A stretch of 64,000 bases of DNA from NCBI RefSeq assembly GCF_000024225.1, contig NC_013203.1, positions 992,001-1,056,000 on the forward strand. The letters are read 5' to 3'. Positions 18,118 through 26,381 of the stretch are shown here, one piece after another; the first letter of the stretch is position 1, and each line of letters begins with the position of its first letter. Both the position numbers and the translations under genes were made by a program. The notes beneath the pieces were generated by a model, which was not told the origin of the DNA, ran no database searches, and saw only the letters and a list, made by a program, of their open reading frames with translations. This DNA comes from Lancefieldella parvula DSM 20469 (GTDB lineage: Bacteria > Actinomycetota > Coriobacteriia > Coriobacteriales > Atopobiaceae).

Positions 18118-18154
18118 GAACTACGCACTAAATAAATTATATTTCTTTAGAGAT

Positions 18155-18188
18155 AATGAGTTGATGCTATTATTTGCATCAACTCATT
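18155..18188 (+). terminator. Terminator after the pepC pair
   Basis: Perfect 13-bp stem AATGAGTTGATGC/GCATCAACTCATT with an 8-base loop, followed by a run of T. Confidence 0.92.
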
Positions 18189-18351
18189 TTTTATGTTAAA
18201 ATTTTAATAACAGAGGAGAAAGTATAATGATTTTATTATGTTTAATTTATTAATATATATTACTAAGCTATGTACTCGACTGAAGTCAGTGGTGATTAAA
18301 TTCCTTTAATTCGGCAAAGTCGACATACACTTCTGCTGAAAGGTTTACACC

Positions 18352-18996
18352 ATGAAAAAAATGACTCATTTGGTAAGTATTATTTCATTGATGCTTGCTA
18401 TTAGTGCTCCAGCTACAGCTTTAGCAGCTAATTCAAACAATTACTCTACTAACACAGGTCCATCTATAAATCAAACTATCAATCAATCTACGATTAATTA
18501 TCTCTCTACTTTTGTAAGATTAAACTCTTCTTCACACAATTATGAAATTATTCCTGAAGCGAGGCTTTCTCTTTCGGAAGAAGATTATCAATTTTTATCA
18601 AGACGAATTGAGCAAACAAATCAAATGATTAATTCAGCTGACTTGTCTACGGGTCAAGCTAATGTTATTGCTCCACAAGAAGAAAGAAGTACTAATACGT
18701 ATTCTTTAATGAGCGTAACATCTGAAGGTGTAGATAAGATTGACTTTTATTGGTGGGGAGCCAGAATCTATCTATCTAAAAGTACCGTCCGAACCATGGG
18801 AGCAACTATTTCAATCGCAGGAGTTCTTATTCCTGAAGCTGTTGTTTCTAAAGCTGCCTCTATCCTTGGTATCGTGGTAGGAAATACTCCTTCTGGAATT
18901 GTATTTGATTATAATTATGCATTAGCCGGAATTGGATCTTTAACTTGGCATTCATGGCTTAATCCAGTAGGAATTACAAATGTGAGGTTCCAATGA
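18352..18996 (+). CDS. Secreted protein of unknown function, AT-rich, coupled to a small membrane protein
   Basis: 214 residues. A clear signal peptide (1-26, cleavage after ALAA) is followed by an Asn/Ser/Thr-rich stretch and a C-terminal half with one long hydrophobic Gly/Ala-rich segment (about 145-175) flanked by FYWWGARIYLS and FDYNYALAG. I recognise no named family. The region is visibly more AT-rich than the pepC genes, suggesting recent transfer. The stop overlaps the ATG of a 59-residue membrane protein by four bases (ATGA). This secreted-protein plus tiny-membrane-partner layout is seen in bacteriocin/immunity pairs, which is only an inference. AAAGG ribosome-binding site. Confidence 0.75.
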   Translation: MKKMTHLVSIISLMLAISAPATALAANSNNYSTNTGPSINQTINQSTINYLSTFVRLNSSSHNYEIIPEARLSLSEEDYQFLSRRIEQTNQMINSADLSTGQANVIAPQEERSTNTYSLMSVTSEGVDKIDFYWWGARIYLSKSTVRTMGATISIAGVLIPEAVVSKAASILGIVVGNTPSGIVFDYNYALAGIGSLTWHSWLNPVGITNVRFQ

Positions 18997-19172
18997 AACT
19001 AACATCAAAAAAATATTGGATTACTCGTTTTCCTACACTCATCCTACTCTTGATATTTATTTTTCTTAGAGGCGAAGGAATATTACCTGATGGCGCCTAT
19101 ACTGTTGCTGTAGTTCTATTATTTCTCGTCTTTTGGTATTTCGATGCAAAAGTACAGCAAAATAAGAATTAG
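18993..19172 (+). CDS. Small two-helix membrane protein (59 residues), possible immunity partner
   Basis: Starts at the ATG that overlaps the stop of the upstream secreted-protein gene. It encodes 59 residues beginning MKLTSKKYWITRF. Two hydrophobic segments (about 14-25 and 36-50, the latter YTVAVVLLFLVFWYF) are joined by a short polar turn (RGEGILPDG), and the tail is charged (DAKVQQNKN). A hairpin terminator follows 14 bases after the stop, so it closes the transcript. Size and layout fit bacteriocin-immunity proteins, but no family is recognised. Translational coupling argues that it is a real gene. Confidence 0.65.
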   Translation: MKLTSKKYWITRFPTLILLLIFIFLRGEGILPDGAYTVAVVLLFLVFWYFDAKVQQNKN

Positions 19173-19186
19173 TGCTTGATGCTAAA

Positions 19187-19220
19187 AAATAATGAGGCGC
19201 TTAACAGTGTCTCATTATTT
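19187..19220 (+). terminator. Terminator of the secreted/membrane protein pair
   Basis: AAATAATGAG pairs with CTCATTATTT around a 14-base loop, followed by ATTTTT. Confidence 0.8.
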
Positions 19221-19231
19221 ATTTTTACCCA

Positions 19232-19873
19232 CTAGAACAGATCAAAACGCGCCGCGGAGACCTCGGCTGTAATCTTTCCAGCACTGAGCTCCCTCAGCGA
19301 CTCCGTAAACGCTGCTTCTTCTCCACACCTAAAATCTATGGCGAGAAAAACGTCCGCTCCAAACTCCGCCGTTATAACCTTGCCGCCAACATCTGAGACC
19401 AAGCGCTGAATCTGCTCATACAGGTTATACGGAGCCGACAACTCCACCCTCACAACCTGCAGCATTTCCTGAACAGCAGACGCTTCTTCTGCAGTAGCCA
19501 AAGCCTCTTGAGCCGCTGTCGTATACGCACGAACAAGTCCACCAGGACCCAAAAGCGTTCCACCAAAGTAGCGCGTGACAACGCAGCAGACGTTCTTGAG
19601 TCCCGCTCCACGCAATACCTCCAGCACCGGCATTCCCGCCGTTCTGGAAGGCTCTCCATCGTCGGAGGCGCGCTCTGTACCGTCCTCCAAAATCCATGCA
19701 GGAACGTTATGGCGAGCGTTGTAATGCTTCGCTCTCACCGTGGCGAGAAACTCTTGCGCTTCTGTCTCTGTCTCCACATGACAAAGCTGAGCTATGAAGC
19801 GGCTTTTTCTGTCTTCAAAGAGACCTTCCGCAACAAAATCCAGCTTGATTGTCTTGTAGGATGTGTCAGGCAT
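19232..19873 (-). CDS. YigZ/IMPACT (UPF0029) family protein
   Basis: 213 residues. The N-terminal IMPACT domain carries the family motifs AKHYNARHNVPAW (about 49-61), DDGEPSRTAGMPVLEVL and VTRYFGGTLLGPGGLVRAY; the C-terminal part (about 140-213) is the ferredoxin-like DUF1949 domain. Members bind nucleic acid or ribosomes, and the bacterial role is unclear. It lies 21 bases downstream of the EIIA gene on the same strand. No strong ribosome-binding site precedes the ATG, so translational coupling is possible. Confidence 0.92.
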   Translation of the reverse strand: MPDTSYKTIKLDFVAEGLFEDRKSRFIAQLCHVETETEAQEFLATVRAKHYNARHNVPAWILEDGTERASDDGEPSRTAGMPVLEVLRGAGLKNVCCVVTRYFGGTLLGPGGLVRAYTTAAQEALATAEEASAVQEMLQVVRVELSAPYNLYEQIQRLVSDVGGKVITAEFGADVFLAIDFRCGEEAAFTESLRELSAGKITAEVSAARFDLF

Positions 19874-19894
19874 GGAGCAACTATAGAGCCGCAG

Positions 19895-20425
19895 TTATGC
19901 AAGCACACAGACCTTCTCGCCAGCAGAAACTGACTGGTCTGCAGCGGCAAGAATCTCTACGTTGCTGTACTCACTAGAGTTAGTGATAGCAAGAATGACT
20001 ACCTCAGGATGACCCGCGTCCTTAACCTTATCCAGGTCAAAGGTCATGAGTGGCTGACCGACCTCAACGTGCTGATCCTTCTCAACAAGAGCAGAAAAAC
20101 CGTCACCCTTCATCTCAACGGTATCAACACCCACATGAATCAAAACCTCTTCTCCAGAATCGGCAGTGATTCCAAATGCGTGAACAGTTGGAGTAGTTGC
20201 AGTAATAGTACCCGAAACCGGCGCGTACACAACACCCTCAAAAGGCCAGATACCTAGACCCTGTCCAAGCATGCCACCTGCAAAAACAGGATCAGGGACG
20301 CTCTCTAGCGCAACTACTTTTCCGCTGGTTGGCGCATAAATTGTTTTAGCAGTGTAGTTAGAAACAGCAAGAGCCTCTGGCGTAGCGGTCTTGGAAGATT
20401 TCTTGAAAAGATCAAAGAGTCCCAT
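19895..20425 (-). CDS. PTS glucose-type EIIA domain protein
   Basis: Phosphocarrier protein of 176 residues, one EIIA-Glc domain. His97 in HVGVDTV is the phosphorylation site and His82 in VHAFGI the assisting histidine. After MGLFDLFKKS, a membrane-binding-like amphipathic start, the sequence follows the family (YAPTSGKVVALESVPDPVFAGGM). The ATG at 20423-20425 follows AAAGGAC; the longer open frame adds 15 poor residues. No EIIB/EIIC gene lies beside it, so it either serves a distant permease or acts as a Crr-type regulator. Confidence 0.93.
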   Translation of the reverse strand: MGLFDLFKKSSKTATPEALAVSNYTAKTIYAPTSGKVVALESVPDPVFAGGMLGQGLGIWPFEGVVYAPVSGTITATTPTVHAFGITADSGEEVLIHVGVDTVEMKGDGFSALVEKDQHVEVGQPLMTFDLDKVKDAGHPEVVILAITNSSEYSNVEILAAADQSVSAGEKVCVLA

Positions 20426-20617
20426 GGTAGTCCTTTCGTATGTAAGCCTCTTCATCATAGCAGTATTCAAAGCCGCTGTCGTTGCTTTTCATGAACACAG
20501 CGTGCCAAATCGCGTTCTTCTCCACCACTCGGCGTATGGCGAGAAACCCACAGCTTCACAACGTCCCATTTACTTGGAGAATATTTGACTTCAGAGCTTC
20601 TGAGCTTATGAACGTGA

Positions 20618-20623
20618 TACAAT
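20618..20623 (+). promoter_or_regulatory. Predicted -10 box of rnpB
   Basis: TACAAT eight bases before the 5' end of the RNA; the -35 is weak. Confidence 0.5.
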
Positions 20624-20630
20624 CGCCCAT

Positions 20631-20998
20631 GCAAAGTGGACCAGACAACCGCGGAGTGCCCGTCCAGCTAATTGGAAGGGTGCTATGAGGAAAGTCCGGG
20701 CTCCACAGGGCAGGATGCTGGCTAACGGCCAGGCGGGGTGACCCGACGGAAAGTGCCGCAGAAAAGAAGACTCTCACCTGCGCATTCGCGTAAAGAGAAA
20801 AGCTGAAACGGTAGTGTAAGAGACTACCAGCATGCTGGCAACAGCATGGCTTGGTAAACCCCATCCGGAGCAAACGCAAATAGAAGCGCTATGGTGTGGC
20901 CCGCACTGCGCTCGGGTTGCGCGCTAGAGACCAGCAGCAATGCTGGTAGTAGATAAATGGTTGTCCGCGACAGAACCCGGCTTATACGTCCACTTTGC
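20631..20998 (+). ncRNA. rnpB: RNase P RNA, bacterial type A
   Basis: Catalytic RNA that removes 5' leaders of tRNA precursors. The ends pair as helix P1 (GCAAAGTGGAC at 20631 with GTCCACTTTGC at 20988). The universally conserved core is present: GAGGAAAGTCCGGGCTCCAC near 20690, the GTGCCGCAGAAA segment, and the 3' ACAGAACCCGGCTTA element. Length about 368 bases. A strong terminator follows directly. Confidence 0.97.
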
Positions 20999-21010
20999 CT
21001 ATTGAATGCA

Positions 21011-21041
21011 AATCCCCCGTACGATTTCTGCACGGGGGATT
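21011..21041 (+). terminator. Terminator of rnpB
   Basis: Perfect 10-bp stem AATCCCCCGT/ACGGGGGATT, then TTTC. It may also stop the convergent methyltransferase transcript. Confidence 0.9.
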
Positions 21042-21066
21042 TTCTATAAAGCTTTTTTGTAGGCGT

Positions 21067-21876
21067 CTATACACGTTGCAAAATCACATAACGATTAAGA
21101 TTGTTTTCTTTACCATCCGCACTGAACTGCTCGCAAACTTGCACGTCGGAACCTAAGCTCACAAGCAATTTATCAAGCTCCTCTTGCGAGAAGTGATGGC
21201 AATAACGCCAGATATCCACCTTATCTTGCCAACCAATCAAGTAGTCATTCTTTTCAAGTTCTGAGGCGTCAATACCTAACGCTTGCAACCCCTGGGCAGT
21301 AGTTTCATGAGCCTTGTCAGCAAGTTTCTGGTTATTCATGAACTGCCAAAAAGAAATGCACACAAAGCCACCAGGTTTTGCTTTCTCTAATAGTGTACGC
21401 AGAAGCCGGAGCCTATTCTTTGCACCTGGTACGTGATGCAAAAAACCAAATGCAACTACTAAATCACAAGGTGGAGCAGTCAGCTGTGAAAAAAGCGTAT
21501 CGTCAAAAAGACTCCTTATCACATCCAACTCAATGAATGTTACCCGAGAAGCCTGGCCACCTACGTTGCCACTTTCCACAAGTGGCCTGCAATTATCTAC
21601 AGCAAAATATTTTGCGGGAACAATCCCCGCCTCACCGCAAAGAAAGCGAGCAAAGCGCAGGTTACCGCAGCCCACATCAAGTACAGAGGGTTTCTCGCCA
21701 GCTAAAAGCTGAGGCATGGCTTCCAAACACTTCTGCCATCCCTGCCAAGGCGCCTGACGCGTTGCCGAGAAACTCTGAGCCTGCTGAGCATAAAACTCAG
21801 AGGTAATATGGCTCAGCTGCTCAGCAGTAGACGTGCTGATAGATTGAGTATGTGATATGTGCAAAGAAGTATCCAT
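21067..21876 (-). CDS. SAM-dependent methyltransferase, Trm9/ALKBH8-like
   Basis: 269 residues, class I methyltransferase. SAM motif I is VLDVGCGN (65-72), acidic loop YFAVDN, motif IV LVVAFGFLHHV and post-motif KPGGFVCISFW. The N-terminal segment FYAQQAQSFSATRQAPW (28-44) matches the signature that precedes the SAM domain in Trm9 and ALKBH8, the enzymes that finish the mcm5 group on tRNA wobble uridine. It is divergent from elp3, whose product makes the cm5 precursor, with only 68 bp between the starts; this context supports the assignment. No clear Shine-Dalgarno was seen. A generic methyltransferase is the alternative. Confidence 0.75.
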   Translation of the reverse strand: MDTSLHISHTQSISTSTAEQLSHITSEFYAQQAQSFSATRQAPWQGWQKCLEAMPQLLAGEKPSVLDVGCGNLRFARFLCGEAGIVPAKYFAVDNCRPLVESGNVGGQASRVTFIELDVIRSLFDDTLFSQLTAPPCDLVVAFGFLHHVPGAKNRLRLLRTLLEKAKPGGFVCISFWQFMNNQKLADKAHETTAQGLQALGIDASELEKNDYLIGWQDKVDIWRYCHHFSQEELDKLLVSLGSDVQVCEQFSADGKENNLNRYVILQRV

Positions 21877-21944
21877 ACAAAGATTTTACGTCACCGTCTT
21901 ACTCCCAAAGGCCAGAAGCTCATCTTATTGCCTATACTATTTGT

Positions 21945-23798
21945 ATGAATGAACTCATTTTGGACATATTGCAGCAGCTCAGAAATGGCTCACAAGGTGC
22001 TCTTGATGCGCATCAGCTTGAGATACTTATTAACTCGCATAACAGCGGAATTGACTCCAGCGCCCACAGTACAGAGCGCGAGAAACTCATTCCTAAACGA
22101 GCAATTCTCCCCTATTTTTTGCAAGTAAAGCAAAAAAACAATGAACTGTGGCAATCATGGAATGTAACACCTGAGCTAGAAGAAAGGTTTATCCGCTCTG
22201 TTCGCATGAAGCCTCGTCGCACCGCTTCTGGTGTTGCCACCATTACCGTAATCACCAGGCCGCATACCTGCTCAAGCAATTGCATTTATTGCCCATGCGA
22301 TCTGCGTATGCCTAAGAGCTACCTTGCTAACGAACCCGCCTGTCAGCGTGCTGAGCTTACGTTTTTTGATCCATACGTACAAGTTGCTGCTCGTCTTCAG
22401 GCACTCCACCAGATGGGTCACTCAACCGATAAAGTGGAGCTTATTGTGCTTGGTGGTACCTGGAGCGATTATCCAGAGAGTTACCAGTACTGGTTTATCA
22501 AAGAGCTCTTCCGTGCGCTCAATGAATGGCCCAACTCTCCTAGCCACATCCAGGAGCGCCTTGATTGGTACTCCTCGTTTGGCTTGCAGAACTCTGAAGA
22601 GGCACTCTCTTCCTTTGTTGCTGAACAGCAAGCGGCTGTCTTTGATGATGCTGTCACGTATAACCAGGCTTTTCATAAGCTCTACGATTCCAGCCGTCCT
22701 CACCAAAGAACCTGGTCTCAGATGCAAAGCACCTATGATGAGTTGGTAGAGCAGCAACGCGTTAATGAGACGGCCGCTGCCCGTGTGGTAGGTCTTGTTA
22801 TTGAAACCAGGCCCGATACCATCACGCCAGGTAACCTACGCATGTTTAGACAGCTTGGATGCACCAAAATTCAAATTGGCATTCAGAGCACGCGTCAAGA
22901 AATTCTTGACGCAAACAAACGTCAGATGAGCGTTGCTCAGATTAAACGAGCTTTCTCACTCATTCGCTTGTACGGATTTAAAATCCACTCTCACCTAATG
23001 GTGAATCTTCTTGGCGCAACTCCTGAAGCAGACAAACAGGACTTTAAAACGTTTGTCACGGATCCAGGATTTCTCCCCGATGAGATCAAACTGTATCCGT
23101 GCGCTCTAGTATCTGGAACACAACTGGTGCAGAAGTTTCATGAAGGTACCTGGCAACCATACACAAAAGACGCGCTGGTAGATGTACTTGTTCAAGATGT
23201 GCTTAACACACCACCGTATGTACGCATTTCTCGCATGATTAGAGACATTAGCGCAACCGACATCTTAGTAGGAAACAAACACACCAACCTACGTCAAATG
23301 GTGGAACAAGAACTTGCTGCTGAAGACGTTGCAAGCCGCGTACAGGAAATTCGCTTTAGAGAAATTAACCAGCAGCAGGTACGCGCCAATGAACTCACAC
23401 TGCAAGACTTTGTCTACACCACCTCAGTTAGTAACGAGCACTTCCTGCAATGGGTGACTACTGACAATAAAATTGCAGGTTTCTGTAGGCTTTCACTTCC
23501 CCACTGGGACAAACTGATCTCTGGCACATGTGATGTTAGTGCCGATGAGTTGCTGGTACAGCCAGGTCAAGCCATGATTAGAGAGCTTCACGTATACGGA
23601 CAGGCATTATCCCTAGGCTCGGAAGGAATGTCTGCCCAGCACCAGGGTCTAGGTCAAAAACTTCTTGCCAAAGCTTCCTCTATCGCAGCTGATGAGGGAT
23701 ATACCAGTCTTAATGTTATCAGCTCAATTGGAACACGCGCCTACTATCGCACGCAGGGCTTTACTGATGCTGGCCTCTACCAACAAAAAGCCTTGTAA
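21945..23798 (+). CDS. elp3: Elp3-family radical-SAM tRNA uridine(34) acetyltransferase
   Basis: 617 residues from the ATG at 21945. Elp3 uses acetyl-CoA and radical-SAM chemistry to build cm5U at the wobble base. An N-terminal tRNA-binding region carries KPRRTASGVATITVITRPH; the radical-SAM cluster is Cys109-x3-Cys113-x2-Cys116 (TCSSNCIYCPC); then LGGTWSDYP, KIQIGIQS and HSHLMVNLLGATPE; a C-terminal GNAT domain (about 470-617) has GLGQKLLAKA and GTRAYYRTQGF. Bacterial Elp3 is uncommon but known. The longer open frame to 21852 overlaps the divergent methyltransferase and is rejected. Confidence 0.92.
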   Translation: MNELILDILQQLRNGSQGALDAHQLEILINSHNSGIDSSAHSTEREKLIPKRAILPYFLQVKQKNNELWQSWNVTPELEERFIRSVRMKPRRTASGVATITVITRPHTCSSNCIYCPCDLRMPKSYLANEPACQRAELTFFDPYVQVAARLQALHQMGHSTDKVELIVLGGTWSDYPESYQYWFIKELFRALNEWPNSPSHIQERLDWYSSFGLQNSEEALSSFVAEQQAAVFDDAVTYNQAFHKLYDSSRPHQRTWSQMQSTYDELVEQQRVNETAAARVVGLVIETRPDTITPGNLRMFRQLGCTKIQIGIQSTRQEILDANKRQMSVAQIKRAFSLIRLYGFKIHSHLMVNLLGATPEADKQDFKTFVTDPGFLPDEIKLYPCALVSGTQLVQKFHEGTWQPYTKDALVDVLVQDVLNTPPYVRISRMIRDISATDILVGNKHTNLRQMVEQELAAEDVASRVQEIRFREINQQQVRANELTLQDFVYTTSVSNEHFLQWVTTDNKIAGFCRLSLPHWDKLISGTCDVSADELLVQPGQAMIRELHVYGQALSLGSEGMSAQHQGLGQKLLAKASSIAADEGYTSLNVISSIGTRAYYRTQGFTDAGLYQQKAL

Positions 23799-23866
23799 CA
23801 AAGCTGCTATGGCCTTGCACCTCTAAACGAGCTTTATACGCTCACTTCATAAATCAAAAAATAAAA

Positions 23867-23897
23867 ATGCCGAGAAGACCATTGATCTTCTCAGCAT
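23867..23897 (-). terminator. Terminator of the ahpC-reductase operon
   Basis: 14-bp stem ATGCCGAGAAGACC/GATCTTCTCAGCAT with two mismatches or wobbles and a 3-base loop; T-rich run follows on the minus strand. Confidence 0.8.
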
Positions 23898-23935
23898 ATT
23901 CATAAGCGTCACCCTCTCCTTGACGCAAATGGATC

Positions 23936-25579
23936 TTAAGGAATCAGCGACAAAATCTGAGAAAGGTTCTTCTTACCGAAGTCAACTTTCTGACCGTCGT
24001 TGATAACCAAGCAAGGAACGCTCATGACGTCGTAGGTATCTTTGAGCTCCTTGAAGTGATTAATGTCGTAGACATCGCAGGTAACCTGAGGATTGTTCGC
24101 AGCAATGCGCTGAGCAGCTACAACAACATCTGGGCACATGGTACAAGAGAGTCCCACTAAGACCTGAAGATGCGTCTTTGACTCAATTGCAGCAATGGAT
24201 GCCTTATCCTCGTCACTGATAGGCTGGCCAGGACCTGCAGCGTTGTAAAGCCCCAGCACAAATGAAGTAAACTCATGGCCACCAGGAACTCCGTGGAACG
24301 CAAGACCTGTTAGCGTGCCATCTTGAGCGCAAACACGAACAACTGGAAGGTTTTTCTCGCCCGTGTCTGAGACCGTCTGAACGCTCAGCTTGTCGGTCAT
24401 AGAAGAAAGCTCCTCCATGTACGCAACAAGCTCTTCAGAGACAGGCCTTTGATCAAGCTCCAACTGAAGCACAAGTGAACGTGCCATGCGCTCAAAGACA
24501 GCGTTAAGCTGCACCTTCATGTCATCAGTGAAAAGATCTCCGGGGTCAGTGGTAGTCTTGGCTGCTGGAGCTTCAGGAGCTTCCCTTTTAGACGAGATGC
24601 GCGTGACGCTCATCTGTGGAACTAGACCGGTCTTTTCCTGAATGCGCTTGATATAGCGCTCCATCTCGGTAGCAGTAGTTGCTGCCTGGCCAATGGCCGT
24701 TGCAACTTGACGCAGCGGCTTTTGACATACATCACCTGCGCCAAAGAGACCCTCACAGGTTGTTTCTTGATGCTCGTTGGTAATCAAATAACCGTAATCA
24801 TCAGTCTGTGCCAGTTCTTTTACCAGATCGGTCTCTGGTGCATAGCCCGCAAAGACAAACACGCCAATAGAATCGCCATCCTCTGGCGCAAAGGTGGTCT
24901 TCTCGCCCGTCTTGAGATTCTTGTACGTAATAGACCTGAGCGCGGAATCTCCAGCAACAGACTCAACCTGCGTGTTATACAGGACCGTAATGTTTGGATT
25001 GGTGCGAGCGGCCTCAGATGATGCAGGAGCGCAGGTAAATGCCTCTTCTCGCACAAGAACCGTAACATGCTTTGCGTACTTGGTCAAAAACACGCTTTCT
25101 TCCGCAGCTGCAAAGCCTCCACCAATGACAAAGACTTCTTTGCCCGTGAAGAACTCGCCGTCGCAGGTAGCACAGTACGCAACGCCGTGACCCTGGTAAT
25201 CCTCTTCTCCCACAAAACCGATGTGTCGTGGATGTGCTCCAGTGGCAAGAAGAACGGAAAGGCAGAGACGCTCACCCTTAGTAGTGTGAACTACCTTGAC
25301 ATCTCCAGACATATCCAGATCGGTGACTTCTGCCAGCAAAAACTCTGCGCCAAAAGCCTCAGCCTGCTTGCGCATGGTTTCAGAGAGCTCGGAGCCGCTG
25401 GTAGAGAATACTCCCGGATAATTAACAACCTCATTAGTGATAGTGATCTGTCCGCCAAAATGGTCCTTCTCGACAACCAGAACGCGGTAGCGAGCACGGG
25501 CCAGATAGAGGGCGGCGGTGAGCCCTGCCGGCCCACCGCCGATAATCACCGCGTCGTAGAGGTCTTTGACGTCGGTCAT
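23936..25579 (-). CDS. AhpF-like peroxiredoxin reductase with swapped domain order
   Basis: 547-residue flavoprotein expected to pass NADPH/NADH electrons to AhpC. Residues 1-310 are a thioredoxin reductase: FAD motif GGGPAGL, redox pair Cys136/Cys139 in CATCD, second nucleotide motif GGGFAAAE (153-160) and GLFGAGDVCQKPLRQ. A proline/alanine linker follows, then from about 350 a tandem thioredoxin-fold region like the AhpF N-terminal domain, with Cys479/Cys482 in SCTMCPDVV. In classical AhpF this region is N-terminal, so the order is reversed. ATG with AGGAG site, 16 bases after ahpC, so one operon. Confidence 0.9.
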   Translation of the reverse strand: MTDVKDLYDAVIIGGGPAGLTAALYLARARYRVLVVEKDHFGGQITITNEVVNYPGVFSTSGSELSETMRKQAEAFGAEFLLAEVTDLDMSGDVKVVHTTKGERLCLSVLLATGAHPRHIGFVGEEDYQGHGVAYCATCDGEFFTGKEVFVIGGGFAAAEESVFLTKYAKHVTVLVREEAFTCAPASSEAARTNPNITVLYNTQVESVAGDSALRSITYKNLKTGEKTTFAPEDGDSIGVFVFAGYAPETDLVKELAQTDDYGYLITNEHQETTCEGLFGAGDVCQKPLRQVATAIGQAATTATEMERYIKRIQEKTGLVPQMSVTRISSKREAPEAPAAKTTTDPGDLFTDDMKVQLNAVFERMARSLVLQLELDQRPVSEELVAYMEELSSMTDKLSVQTVSDTGEKNLPVVRVCAQDGTLTGLAFHGVPGGHEFTSFVLGLYNAAGPGQPISDEDKASIAAIESKTHLQVLVGLSCTMCPDVVVAAQRIAANNPQVTCDVYDINHFKELKDTYDVMSVPCLVINDGQKVDFGKKNLSQILSLIP

Positions 25580-25595
25580 TGTAAGCTCCTAGATC

Positions 25596-26159
25596 TTAAA
25601 GTTGACCAACAAGGTCAAGGCTTGGCTTCAGGGTCTCAGCACCTGGCTGCCACTTAGCTGGGCAGACCTGGTCGCCATGCTCTGCAACAAACTGTGCAGC
25701 CTGGAGGAGGCGGAGAAGCTCCTCAGCGTTACGGCCAATACCACCGGCGGTGACAAGCTCAACCTGGATGACACCCTCTGGATCAACGATGAAAGCACCG
25801 CGCTCAGCAAGACCTGAGTCCTCAATGAGAACCTCAAAGTTCCTTGCAAGAACGTGAGCTGGGTCAGCGAGCATTGGGTAGGTTACCTTAGAGATACGAT
25901 CGGACTCCTCGTGCCATGCCTTGTGTACAAACTCAGTGTCGCAAGAGACAGAGTAGACCTCTGCGCCAGCAGCCTGAAACTTGTCATAGTTGTTAGCAAG
26001 ATCTTCAAGCTCAGTTGGGCAGACAAAGGTAAAGTCAGCTGGATAGAAGAAGAACAGGCTCCACTTACCCAGTGTGGACTCTTTGCTTACCTCGGTGATG
26101 TCACCGTTGTGAAATGCATTTACCTTAAAATCACCAATTTGCTTACCAATAAGAGACAT
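25596..26159 (-). CDS. ahpC: Alkyl hydroperoxide reductase AhpC (2-Cys peroxiredoxin)
   Basis: 187 residues, the usual length. Peroxidatic Cys47 in FTFVCPTE and resolving Cys166 in VCPAKW are both present, with the Arg in the ERGAFI segment. It reduces hydrogen peroxide and organic peroxides and is regenerated by the downstream reductase. ATG with AAAGGAAC site. Upstream lie a good sigma-70-type promoter and a PerR/Fur-like palindrome, so peroxide or iron control is likely. It complements the superoxide reductase at 10575-10940. Confidence 0.96.
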   Translation of the reverse strand: MSLIGKQIGDFKVNAFHNGDITEVSKESTLGKWSLFFFYPADFTFVCPTELEDLANNYDKFQAAGAEVYSVSCDTEFVHKAWHEESDRISKVTYPMLADPAHVLARNFEVLIEDSGLAERGAFIVDPEGVIQVELVTAGGIGRNAEELLRLLQAAQFVAEHGDQVCPAKWQPGAETLKPSLDLVGQL

Positions 26160-26209
26160 AGTCAGTTCCTTTCTGTAAGTAAAACAATTTGTAAACTGTG
26201 CTAGTTAGA

Positions 26210-26237
26210 AGTTTACCTTCTTTAACTTATTTGTCAA
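26210..26237 (-). promoter_or_regulatory. Predicted ahpC promoter
   Basis: Minus strand -35 TTGACA (26232-26237), a 16-base spacer, -10 TAAACT (26210-26215). Confidence 0.65.
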
Positions 26238-26241
26238 TAAC

Positions 26242-26257
26242 AATAATGATTACTATT
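26242..26257. promoter_or_regulatory. PerR/Fur-like operator upstream of ahpC
   Basis: AATAATGATTACTATT, an inverted repeat around the central G with one mismatch, close to the PerR box TTATAATNATTATAA. It sits just upstream of the -35. Confidence 0.55.
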
Positions 26258-26305
26258 TATAGAGACAAAAAGAAACAGGCCAGATTACTCTGACCTGTGA
26301 ACAGT

Positions 26306-26381
26306 TGGTGGGCGTTATAAGATTTGAACTTATGACCTCTTCCGTGTCAGGGAAGCGCTCGTCCCCCTGAGCTAAACGCCC
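26306..26381 (-). tRNA. tRNA-Val (GAC)
   Basis: 76 bases with encoded CCA. Acceptor GGGCGTT/AACGCCC; anticodon stem CTTCC/GGAAG around CTGACAC gives anticodon GAC; T arm GTTCAAATC. Confidence 0.95.

Noticed and set aside
19911-19919. GGCGAGAAG variants (also near 24900, 32110, 35875, 44843, 49358) as copies of the dispersed octamer
   Set aside because: They differ at the last base and often encode Gly-Glu-Lys in frame, so normal codon use may explain them; left out of the count.
21852-21944. Upstream extension of elp3
   Set aside because: It would overlap the divergent methyltransferase start and encodes nothing family-like; the ATG at 21945 fits Elp3.
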